NCBI GenBank assembly: GCA_038234045.1
Contig: JBBSUX010000051.1
Coordinates: forward strand, 1-15,859
From: JBBSUX01 sp038234045
GTDB lineage: Bacteria > Pseudomonadota > Gammaproteobacteria > Burkholderiales > Burkholderiaceae_C
Direction of reading: 5' to 3'
Length of the DNA stretch: 15,859 nucleotides
Below, one piece after another: positions 1-5,878 of this stretch (its first letter is position 1; the number at the start of each line of letters is the position of its first letter). The position numbers and the translations under genes were made by a program. A model generated the notes under the pieces. That model was not told the DNA's origin and did not search any database. It saw only the letters and a list, made by a program, of their open reading frames with translations.

Positions 1-236
1 ACTGGACAGCGCACTACATCGCTTTGCGAGCACTGCGCTGGCCGGATGCGTTTCCCGCTGGTGACGTGGCACTGCAAAAGGCACTTGACGTGCGGGCTCA
101 CAAGCGACCTGCGCTTGCCGCAGCAGCCGCCGCCCAGGCATGGCAACCCTGGCGTGGTTATGCGACGCTCAGAGCCTGGATCGCGCCACCAATCAACGCC
201 CCACGGGATTTTGGCGATTTACTATTTAATGAATAG
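1..236 (+). CDS. alkA: DNA-3-methyladenine glycosylase II, C-terminal fragment (5' end outside window)
   Basis: This is the 3' end of a base-excision repair glycosylase that removes alkylated purines such as 3-methyladenine from DNA. The reading frame is open from the window edge (first full codon at 3). It begins with PWTAHY-type residues (WTAHYIALRAL), which match the end of the helix-hairpin-helix motif of the AlkA family. FPAGDVALQKAL follows, and its Asp (codon 63-65) aligns with the catalytic aspartate of AlkA. The tail QAWQPWRGYATLRAW matches the usual C-terminal helix of the family. The stop TAG is at 234-236. Only about 78 residues are visible, so it could be a free-standing AlkA or the C-terminal part of an Ada-AlkA fusion. 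It lies 42 bp upstream of ogt on the same strand, which supports an alkylation-repair cluster. Confidence 0.85.
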   Translation, partial: WTAHYIALRALRWPDAFPAGDVALQKALDVRAHKRPALAAAAAAQAWQPWRGYATLRAWIAPPINAPRDFGDLLFNE

Positions 237-278
237 CTAGTTGCGATTACCCATAAAGCGATAGACGCATAAAACATC

Positions 279-812
279 ATGAAGTTTGCACCCGACACAG
301 TACAACGTCGATCAGCCAGCCCATTGGGTGAAGTAGTGATCGCGGCCACTCCGCGCGGTATTGCCGGGCTGTGGTTCATGACCGAGCAGCGCCATCAGCC
401 GACCGAGCTGCTGGCTACAACAGAAGTCTGGCCGATGCATCCTGCATGCCATCCACACATCGACCACGCCGAATCCCTTCTCGAAGAATATTTCGCCGGA
501 CGCTGCACTGAATTTCCGCTGACCTACGACTGGCCCTCCGGCACGCCGTTTCAGCTGGATGTGTGGAAAGCCATGCTGGCACTCGCCCATGGGCAAACAT
601 GCACCTATGCCGACCTGGCGCGCGACGTTGGCAGGCCGTTGGCGGTTCGCGCCGTAGGAGCAGCGGTGGGACGCAACCCGATTTCAGTTTTCGTTCCCTG
701 TCACCGCGTGGTCGGCACCAACGGTTCCCTCACCGGCTATGGCGGCGGGCTCTCCCGCAAGGCACACATGCTGGCGCTGGAAGCGCGCAGCCTGCAGCCG
801 GAGCTGGTATGA
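279..812 (+). CDS. ogt: Methylated-DNA--protein-cysteine methyltransferase
   Basis: A suicide repair protein that transfers alkyl groups from O6-alkylguanine or O4-alkylthymine to its own cysteine. The 177-aa length is normal for Ogt/AdaB. The C-terminal domain carries the active-site motif VPCHRVVG with acceptor Cys141. It also has the family's RAVGAAVGRNPI helix-turn-helix stretch just before this motif, and GSLTGYGGGLSRK after it. The N-terminal part (about 1-85) is the variable RNase H-like domain. The ATG at 279 has no clear Shine-Dalgarno sequence. It is the first in-frame start giving a normal length, and it lies 42 bp after the alkA stop, so the two may be cotranscribed. The stop (810-812) lies directly before the remains of a truncated permease gene. 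Whether the enzyme is named Ogt or AdaB is a matter of subfamily I cannot settle here. Confidence 0.92.
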   Translation: MKFAPDTVQRRSASPLGEVVIAATPRGIAGLWFMTEQRHQPTELLATTEVWPMHPACHPHIDHAESLLEEYFAGRCTEFPLTYDWPSGTPFQLDVWKAMLALAHGQTCTYADLARDVGRPLAVRAVGAAVGRNPISVFVPCHRVVGTNGSLTGYGGGLSRKAHMLALEARSLQPELV

Positions 813-855
813 AGGGTCGGACGGCCGCCCCGAACACTGCCAACATCGACACGAC

Positions 856-1464
856 AGAGCCAGTGCGATCCTCAATGCCACCGCCCCTCTCTTTGGCGCG
901 GTGGTCGCCTGGGTCTGGCTGGGGGAGCGCCTCGGCCGTTTGCGCTGGGTCGGCTTGGCGATCGGCTTTGTCGGAGTGGGATTGCTGGCTGCTCCACGCG
1001 CCGACTTCTGGGCCGGCGGCTCGGGTCTGGCCGTGCTGGCCAGTCTGGCGGCGTGCGTTTGCTATGGCACAGCAGCGAGCTTTGCGCGGCGCTACCTCAC
1101 CGGCATTTCGCCCTTGGTCATAGCTGCCGGCAGTCAACTCGGAGCGGCAGCGGGGCTGGCTATTCCCACCGCAATTTTCTGGCCGTCTGCAGCACCGGGG
1201 CTGCGCGCATGGGTATCGGTCGGCGCTCTGGCCCTGATGTGCACGGCGCTTGCTTATGTGCTCTATTTCCGCCTGATCGAACGCGCTGGTCCGAGCCAGG
1301 CACTGGCGGTGACTTTCATCGCGCCGCTATTCGCCATCATTTACGGATCTGCTTTCCTCGGCGAGCCCATCACCCCGCGCATGCTGGGCTGCGGCGTCAT
1401 CATCGTCAGCGGAACATTGCTGGCGACGGGGATCTTGGGGCGCCGCATCCGCAAGCGCAGCTAG
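856..1464 (+). pseudogene. EamA/DMT-family permease, N-terminally truncated
   Basis: Homology to drug/metabolite transporters of the EamA family starts abruptly at about 859 with SAILNATAPLFGAVVAW, which normally sits near the end of the first EamA repeat. It runs to the stop at 1462-1464. The second EamA repeat is complete, including CYGTAASFARRYL, LAYVLYFRLIERAGPSQA and FIAPLFAIIYGSAFLGEP. About 202 residues with 6-7 hydrophobic helices remain, against roughly 290-300 residues and ten helices in intact members, so the first three helices or so are missing. The frame stays open upstream to an ATG at 739, but codons 739-812 there lie inside ogt in another frame and read as non-membrane, arginine- and cysteine-rich sequence. 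No in-frame start lies between 739 and 859. I infer a deletion that removed the 5' part and brought the rest against the ogt stop. An assembly collapse is the alternative. Confidence 0.75.
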
Positions 1465-1493
1465 GCTGCCGGCGCCATCACTCCTGCACCGGG

Positions 1494-2168
1494 TCAGCCT
1501 CCGCCCATCGCGCCGCCCACCGCGTTTACGGCGAGGGCCAGCAGCACGAGATTGAAGGCGAAAGAAACCAAGCCATGCGCGGTAGTCAAACGGCGCATAT
1601 GCCGAGAAGTGACCTGAACATCGGAAACCTGCGATGTCATTCCCACCACCGTCGCGTAGTAGAAAAAGTCGAAGTAATCCGGATCGTCGCGACCGGGAAA
1701 TTCCAGGCCACCACCGGTGTCGTCATCGCCCGGATCGCTGGGGTCACCCTGGTAATAGCGATGCGCATAGTGAAAGGCATAGAGCGTCTGGATCCAGATC
1801 CAGGATGCGGCCAGCGCCAGCAAGGCCAAGGTGATGTGCAGAGCGCGCCCTCCCGTCTGGGCAGCCCCCGCCTGCAGAAGCATGCTGCCGATGCCGGCCG
1901 CTGCGACACTGACAGCCACCACCATGACCAGAAACAGCACAACAGCCGATTCATCCTGCTCCCTGGCACGCGCACGAATCTCCTCCACCTTGAAGCTCGA
2001 TGCCAGCCATCCCGCCAACAGCAGATAGGCAGCGGACGCGGAGATCCAGCCGATGAGCAGATGCTCTGAAAGCTCTAGCGGATAGGGCAAGACTCCCGCC
2101 AGAACGCCGGCTGCCGCAGCAATCAGGAGGCGCCGCGGGCCGGAAACATGGGAGAGTTGCTTCAACAT
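1494..2168 (-). CDS. DUF1345 domain membrane protein
   Basis: A 224-aa integral membrane protein of the DUF1345 family, whose function is not established. About five hydrophobic segments are visible: near residues 10-28 and 35-53, two around 70-125, and a C-terminal one near 200-215. A charged, aspartate-rich stretch (GDPSDPGDDD) lies before the family hallmark YFDFFYYATVVGMTSQVSD at 165-183, which is followed by VTSRHMRRL. I chose the ATG at 2168 (MLKQLSHVS) because the hydrophobic region starts soon after it and it leaves 49 bp after the prpE stop. A longer frame to a GTG at 2276 would overlap prpE by 59 bp and add a polar, unconserved-looking leader. No strong Shine-Dalgarno sequence is seen at either start. 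It probably shares a transcript with prpE and converges on the permease remnant, whose stop is 29 bp away. Confidence 0.85.
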   Translation of the reverse strand: MLKQLSHVSGPRRLLIAAAAGVLAGVLPYPLELSEHLLIGWISASAAYLLLAGWLASSFKVEEIRARAREQDESAVVLFLVMVVAVSVAAAGIGSMLLQAGAAQTGGRALHITLALLALAASWIWIQTLYAFHYAHRYYQGDPSDPGDDDTGGGLEFPGRDDPDYFDFFYYATVVGMTSQVSDVQVTSRHMRRLTTAHGLVSFAFNLVLLALAVNAVGGAMGGG

Positions 2169-2217
2169 GCGCCGATTGTGCGGCGCGGCGCCGCGAGACG
2201 CATTTGAAGCTGCAGGA

Positions 2218-4164
2218 TCAGCTGACGGACGGACGCGTACCCGCTGCTGCAGCTCGCGCGCGCTCAACCGCATCACGTACTTGTTCGAGCGCTGTCGGAT
2301 CCTCCATGGTGGTCAGATCGCCGGTATCGCGCCCTTCACATACCGCCTGGATGGCGCGACGCAACAACTTGCCGCTGCGGGTCTTGGGCAACGCGCCGAC
2401 GAAAAGCACCTGCGCCGGTCGCGCGACTGCGCCGAGCTGGTCGGACACGCGCTGCATGATGCTTTGCGCGAGCGCATCGGCCACCGCTGCATCGCTGGTA
2501 GCGGCTGGTTTCCGCGGCACCACCATCGCTGCGGCCACTTGTCCGCGCACGGAATCGGCCACGCCAACCACAGCCACCTCGGCCACGCCAGCATGGCCGG
2601 AGACAATCTCCTCAATCTCGCGCGTTCCCAGGCGGTGCCCGGCGACATTGATGACGTCGTCGCTGCGCCCGAGGATGAAGAAGTAGCCGTCTTCATCCCG
2701 CACGCCCCAGTCGAAGGTGTTGTAGACAAGGCGATCGGGCAGACTTTTCCAGTAGGTCGATAGAAAACGCGCGTCATCGCGCCAGACAGTCTGCATGCAG
2801 CCGGGAGGCAGCGGGCCTTCGATGGCGAGCACGCCCTTCTGGCCTGGCTCGGTCAGGTCCTTGCCGGTCTGCTCGTCCACTACTCGCACGTCGTAGCCGG
2901 CCATGGGGAATCCAGGGCTCCCGAGCCGCCCGGGGCCGCGCTCCACACCATTGGCAATGGTCAGGATCGGCCAGCCGGTTTCGGTCTGCCAGTAGTTGTC
3001 CACGATCGGAACGCCGAGCGCGCCAGCGATCCACTCGGAGGTGGGCTCGTCGAGCGGCTCGCCCGCGAGCCAGAGCGCCCGCAGACTGGAAAGGTCGTAC
3101 CGGGTGAGCCAGGAAGGGTCCTGCTTGCGCAATACGCGGATGGCGGTCGGTGCCGAAAACATGTGCGTGACGCGGTGACGCTCCACCAGACGCCACCAGA
3201 TGCCGGCATCGGGCCGTATCGGCAACCCTTCATAAAGAATCGTCGCCATGCCGGCGATGAGCGGCGCATAAACGATGTAGCTATGTCCCACGACCCAGCC
3301 GATATCGCTCGTGCAGAAAAACGTCTGCCTTTCAGCAGCATCAGCCGGCACGTCGAAGATGGTTCGCATGCTGGCGGCCAGTGCGACCGCGTAGCCGCCG
3401 GTATCGCGCTGCACGCCCTTGGGCTTGCCGGTCGTGCCGCTGGTGTAGAGCGTGTAGCTTGGATGGGTAGCATCGACCCAGGTCACCGGAACCTGGGTGC
3501 CGGCATGCTGCTTGCGCAGATCGGACCAAAGCAGATCACGCCCCTGCTCCAGCTGCATCGGCGCCAGACCGCGATCTGCCAGCAGCACATGCGCCGGCTT
3601 GTGACGAGCGCGTTGCAGGGCGTCGTCGAGCAGCGGCTTGTACGCAATGACACGCCCACCACGCGAGCCGGCGTCGGCACTCACGATCACGGTGGGCTCG
3701 GCGTCATCAATGCGCGACGCCAGCGACGCCGCCGCAAAACCGCCGAAAACAACGCAATGCAGCGCACCGATGCGAGCAGATGCCAACATGGCGAACACCG
3801 CCTCGGCAATCATCGGCATATAGAACAGGACGCGGTCCCCCTGCCCCACACCCAGCGATTGCAACGCCGCCGCCATGCACTGCACCTCGGCATGGAGCTG
3901 CTTGTAGCTATAAACCTTCTCTGTATCGGTTTCAGACGAAACGGCGATGAGCGCAGCTTGCTCTCCACGATCCGACAGATGACGGTCGACCGCGTTATGA
4001 CAAAGGTTGGTCGTGCCGCCTGCGAACCATCGCGCAAAAGGCGGGTTGCTGTAATCGCAGACCGTGTCGGGCAGCGACTGCCAGTCGATCAGATGTGCCT
4101 GCTCAGCCCAGAAGGATTCGCGCTCGTCAATCGAGCGCCGGTGAAAGTCGAGGTACGCAGCCAT
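2218..4164 (-). CDS. prpE: Propionyl-CoA synthetase
   Basis: An AMP-forming acyl-CoA synthetase of 648 aa that activates propionate with ATP and CoA to propionyl-CoA, the entry step to the 2-methylcitrate pathway. Motifs of the ANL superfamily are in order: the phosphate-binding loop YTSGTTGKPKG (about 238-249), then TSDIGWVVGHSYIVYAPL, the adenine-site YWQTETGW (about 389-396), the hinge region DDVINVAGHRLGTREIEE, and the C-terminal PKTRSGKLLRR. Lys599 in the last motif is the catalytic lysine that is acetylated in this family. The segment GHSYIVYAPLIAG and the overall length fit PrpE better than acetyl-CoA synthetase, but acetate use cannot be excluded. The start at 4164 is supported by GGAGA five bases upstream. 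The 2-methylcitrate genes prpB, prpC and prpD are not nearby. DUF1345 follows after 49 bp. Confidence 0.93.
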   Translation of the reverse strand: MAAYLDFHRRSIDERESFWAEQAHLIDWQSLPDTVCDYSNPPFARWFAGGTTNLCHNAVDRHLSDRGEQAALIAVSSETDTEKVYSYKQLHAEVQCMAAALQSLGVGQGDRVLFYMPMIAEAVFAMLASARIGALHCVVFGGFAAASLASRIDDAEPTVIVSADAGSRGGRVIAYKPLLDDALQRARHKPAHVLLADRGLAPMQLEQGRDLLWSDLRKQHAGTQVPVTWVDATHPSYTLYTSGTTGKPKGVQRDTGGYAVALAASMRTIFDVPADAAERQTFFCTSDIGWVVGHSYIVYAPLIAGMATILYEGLPIRPDAGIWWRLVERHRVTHMFSAPTAIRVLRKQDPSWLTRYDLSSLRALWLAGEPLDEPTSEWIAGALGVPIVDNYWQTETGWPILTIANGVERGPGRLGSPGFPMAGYDVRVVDEQTGKDLTEPGQKGVLAIEGPLPPGCMQTVWRDDARFLSTYWKSLPDRLVYNTFDWGVRDEDGYFFILGRSDDVINVAGHRLGTREIEEIVSGHAGVAEVAVVGVADSVRGQVAAAMVVPRKPAATSDAAVADALAQSIMQRVSDQLGAVARPAQVLFVGALPKTRSGKLLRRAIQAVCEGRDTGDLTTMEDPTALEQVRDAVERARAAAAGTRPSVS

Positions 4165-4169
4165 GTCTG

Positions 4170-4174
4170 TCTCC
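4170..4174 (-). promoter_or_regulatory. Ribosome binding site of prpE
   Basis: The minus strand reads GGAGA at this place, five bases before the ATG at 4164. It fixes the prpE start and favours it over the upstream ATG at 4234, which is in another frame. Confidence 0.65.
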
Positions 4175-4259
4175 GGTTGCGAGCGCGCGGACGGCTTGGA
4201 ATGGAAGCCGGCGCCAGTCGTTGTGGACGTTCATAAAGAGAAACTCCCAACATTCTGCC

Positions 4260-4291
4260 GCCTGCGGTTTGCGCGGGGCTGACGCGCAGGC
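4260..4291 (-). other. Stem-loop between the hydrolase gene and prpE
   Basis: A perfect 7-bp inverted repeat (GCCTGCG at 4260-4266, CGCAGGC at 4285-4291) encloses an 18-base GC-rich loop. It lies 39 bases after the hydrolase stop and about 95 bases before prpE. No clean T-run follows on the minus strand, so I do not call it a terminator. It could be a leader-RNA structure or chance in GC-rich DNA. The rest of the 165-bp gap (4165-4329) holds no promoter I can defend. Confidence 0.3.
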
Positions 4292-4329
4292 CCTCAGGAG
4301 CGCCGCGCGCTCGGACTTGCGGGAGATCG

Positions 4330-4953
4330 CTACTTGATCAGTGCCTGAAGTTCGCGGAAATCAGGATGCTCCGCAGAACGAAGCCATTCGAACAGCACCA
4401 TCTCGGTCGTCACCAGCTCGGCACCGGCTCCCGCCAGACGGTCGAAGGCGGCGTCGCGATTGCGGTCGGTACGCGATGCGCAGGCATCGGTTACCGCCCA
4501 TACTTCGAACTCGTCTTCCAGCAGATCCAGCGCGGTCTGCAGCAGACAGACATGCGCCTCACAGCCACCGATGACGATCGCGTTGCGGCCTTTGGCGGAA
4601 GACGAAGACGCTGCCGACGCAGCTTTCTGCAGATGGCGCGGCAGACTGCGGGCGTTGCCCTGTGGCACGGATGCCAGCGCTGGTGGCCGCAGCCATTCAG
4701 TCAAACCTTCTTCGCAGGCGCTGAAATGCATCTTGGCCAAGGTGTCACGGCATAGCGCGCGCAGTGGCGGATGATTTTCACCGAGCTTTCCAGGGCTTTG
4801 TTCGGTACCCCAGACCGGAATTTTCAACCAACCCGCCGCGCGCGCGAGTCGCTCCGCATTGGCGAGCACAGCCGCGCCGTCGGACATCGCCGGCATGAGG
4901 CGGGCCTGGTAATCCACCAGGACGAGTTGGGATTCAGTGGCATCGAGCAGCAT
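4330..4953 (-). CDS. Isochorismatase-family cysteine hydrolase
   Basis: A 207-aa cytoplasmic hydrolase of the isochorismatase superfamily (YcaC-like group). The expected catalytic triad is visible: Asp14 in LVLVDYQ, Lys74 in LAKMHFSAC, and Cys136 in GGCEAHVCLLQTALDLL. These are the residues that carry out nucleophilic amide or ether hydrolysis in relatives such as nicotinamidase. The exact substrate cannot be read from the sequence. Residues about 97-124, between the lysine and cysteine motifs, form an Ala/Ser-rich low-complexity insert (QKAASAASSSSAKG) that typical members lack. The start MLLDATESQ at 4953 matches the normal beginning of the fold, but no Shine-Dalgarno sequence precedes it. 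It is divergent from the NlpC/P60 gene and 165 bp upstream of prpE, perhaps in one transcription unit. Confidence 0.85.
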   Translation of the reverse strand: MLLDATESQLVLVDYQARLMPAMSDGAAVLANAERLARAAGWLKIPVWGTEQSPGKLGENHPPLRALCRDTLAKMHFSACEEGLTEWLRPPALASVPQGNARSLPRHLQKAASAASSSSAKGRNAIVIGGCEAHVCLLQTALDLLEDEFEVWAVTDACASRTDRNRDAAFDRLAGAGAELVTTEMVLFEWLRSAEHPDFRELQALIK

Positions 4954-4967
4954 GCTGCGATTAGAAC

Positions 4968-4988
4968 AAAGTGCCAGGCCAAAGTGCC
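4968..4988 (-). repeat. Two 8-bp direct repeats before the hydrolase start
   Basis: AAAGTGCC occurs at 4968-4975 and again at 4981-4988, 13 bases apart start to start (GGCACTTT on the minus strand). The pair lies 15-35 bases upstream of the hydrolase ATG. It could be a small operator or chance. It does not fit a sigma-54 promoter, because the GG and GC spacing is wrong. Confidence 0.3.
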
Positions 4989-5073
4989 GTGTGCATCAGA
5001 GAGGCAGCCTTTTGCCAAAACTTCCGCCGTTAGCGCCGTCCAGACGTAACACCGCGCAAGCATGTAACTTGGC

Positions 5074-5102
5074 TTGACGTAGGAAAGCTCCGACGTTATG
5101 GT
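5074..5102 (+). promoter_or_regulatory. Sigma-70-type promoter of the NlpC/P60 gene, probably leaderless
   Basis: TTGACG (5074-5079) and TATGGT (5097-5102) are separated by exactly 17 bases, giving a good -35 and a fair -10 box. Only eight bases (5103-5110) lie between the -10 box and the ATG at 5111, so transcription would start at or next to the start codon. No Shine-Dalgarno sequence is present, which agrees with a leaderless mRNA. The rest of the divergent region (4954-5073) shows no equally good promoter for the hydrolase. Confidence 0.6.
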
Positions 5103-5110
5103 CGCGACCC

Positions 5111-5695
5111 ATGTCCCGAACCCTCTGCGTCCTGCTTCTTGCCGCCGCCTCCTTCGCTGCTTCCGCAGCACCAGCGAGTACCGCCGATGGACCCGATGAT
5201 CTCGACAAACTGCTGGCCGACCGTGGCCTGATAGCGCAGTTGCACCAGGTTCGGGATTCTGTTTCGACCCGCACTTCGGAGCTGGTCCTGAATGCGATGG
5301 GTTTCCTCGGTGTTCCTTACCGGCGCGGCGGCGAGACTGAAAAGGGTGTCGATTGCAGTGGATTTGTCCGACTCATCTACGAAGAAACCGCTGGATTGAT
5401 GCTGCCGCGACGCGCCAAGGAGCAGGCGGCCGCAACCGAAAAAATCAAAAAGGAAGATCTGAAGCCAGGTGATCTGGTGTTTTTCAACACCATGCGCCGA
5501 GCGTTCAGCCATGTCGGCATCTATCTGGGCGATGGCAAGTTCATCCATGCGCCGCGCACCGGCAAAAAGGTACGCATCGAGGATATGGACGTTGCCTATT
5601 GGAGCAAGCGTTTTGACGGTGCACGACGCGTGACCGCCGACGATGCCGACAGCGCCGACGTCAAGGCAGCGACCGCAGCGTTCAATATGCGGTGA
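5111..5695 (+). CDS. Secreted NlpC/P60 (C40) peptidoglycan endopeptidase
   Basis: A 194-aa exported cysteine peptidase that is expected to cut peptide stems of peptidoglycan, at the D-Glu--meso-DAP bond in well-studied relatives. Residues 1-20 form a classical signal peptide (MSRTLCVLLLAAASFAASAA, cleavage after Ala-Ser-Ala or the next Ala), without a lipobox. The catalytic domain spans about 55-170. The nucleophile is Cys82 in DCSGFVR. His134 is in SHVGIYLGDG, and the third polar residue is probably His146 in FIHAPRTGK. PRRAKEQA and LKPGDLVFF are the usual motifs between them. There is no SH3 or LysM domain. The gene is a single-gene unit with its own promoter and ends before a strong terminator. 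The antisense strand is open over most of the gene, which I regard as a shadow. Confidence 0.9.
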   Translation: MSRTLCVLLLAAASFAASAAPASTADGPDDLDKLLADRGLIAQLHQVRDSVSTRTSELVLNAMGFLGVPYRRGGETEKGVDCSGFVRLIYEETAGLMLPRRAKEQAAATEKIKKEDLKPGDLVFFNTMRRAFSHVGIYLGDGKFIHAPRTGKKVRIEDMDVAYWSKRFDGARRVTADDADSADVKAATAAFNMR

Positions 5696-5740
5696 GCGCA
5701 CGCGCCGATCAGCCTGAAAGCTCGAGAGCGAGCTGCTAGC

Positions 5741-5788
5741 CTGCTCCCACAAAAAAGCCCGGCATGCCGGGCTTTTTTGTGGGAGCAG
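5741..5788. terminator. Perfect 48-bp palindrome, bidirectional intrinsic terminator
   Basis: The whole interval equals its own reverse complement. The core GCCCGGCATGCCGGGC is flanked by A6 on the left and T6 on the right. Each strand therefore makes a GC-rich hairpin followed by six U residues. Outer arms CTGCTCCCAC/GTGGGAGCAG extend the symmetry. It lies 45 bp after the NlpC/P60 stop and 90 bp after the lpdA stop on the opposite strand, so it can end both convergent transcripts. Positions 5789-5878, between it and lpdA, hold nothing else that I recognise. Confidence 0.92.
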
Positions 5789-5878
5789 ATGATCAAGCGG
5801 ATGATCAGGCTCCTGACCGCCGGTCCGCCAACAACGCAGCACGACCTGCGCCACCGCCGGCGTCCTGAGGCTTTTTAT

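Noticed and set aside
4954..4990. Possible sigma-54 promoter (TGGCAC) before the hydrolase gene
   Set aside because: The required GG-N10-GC spacing is absent at both TGGCAC/CGGCAC copies.
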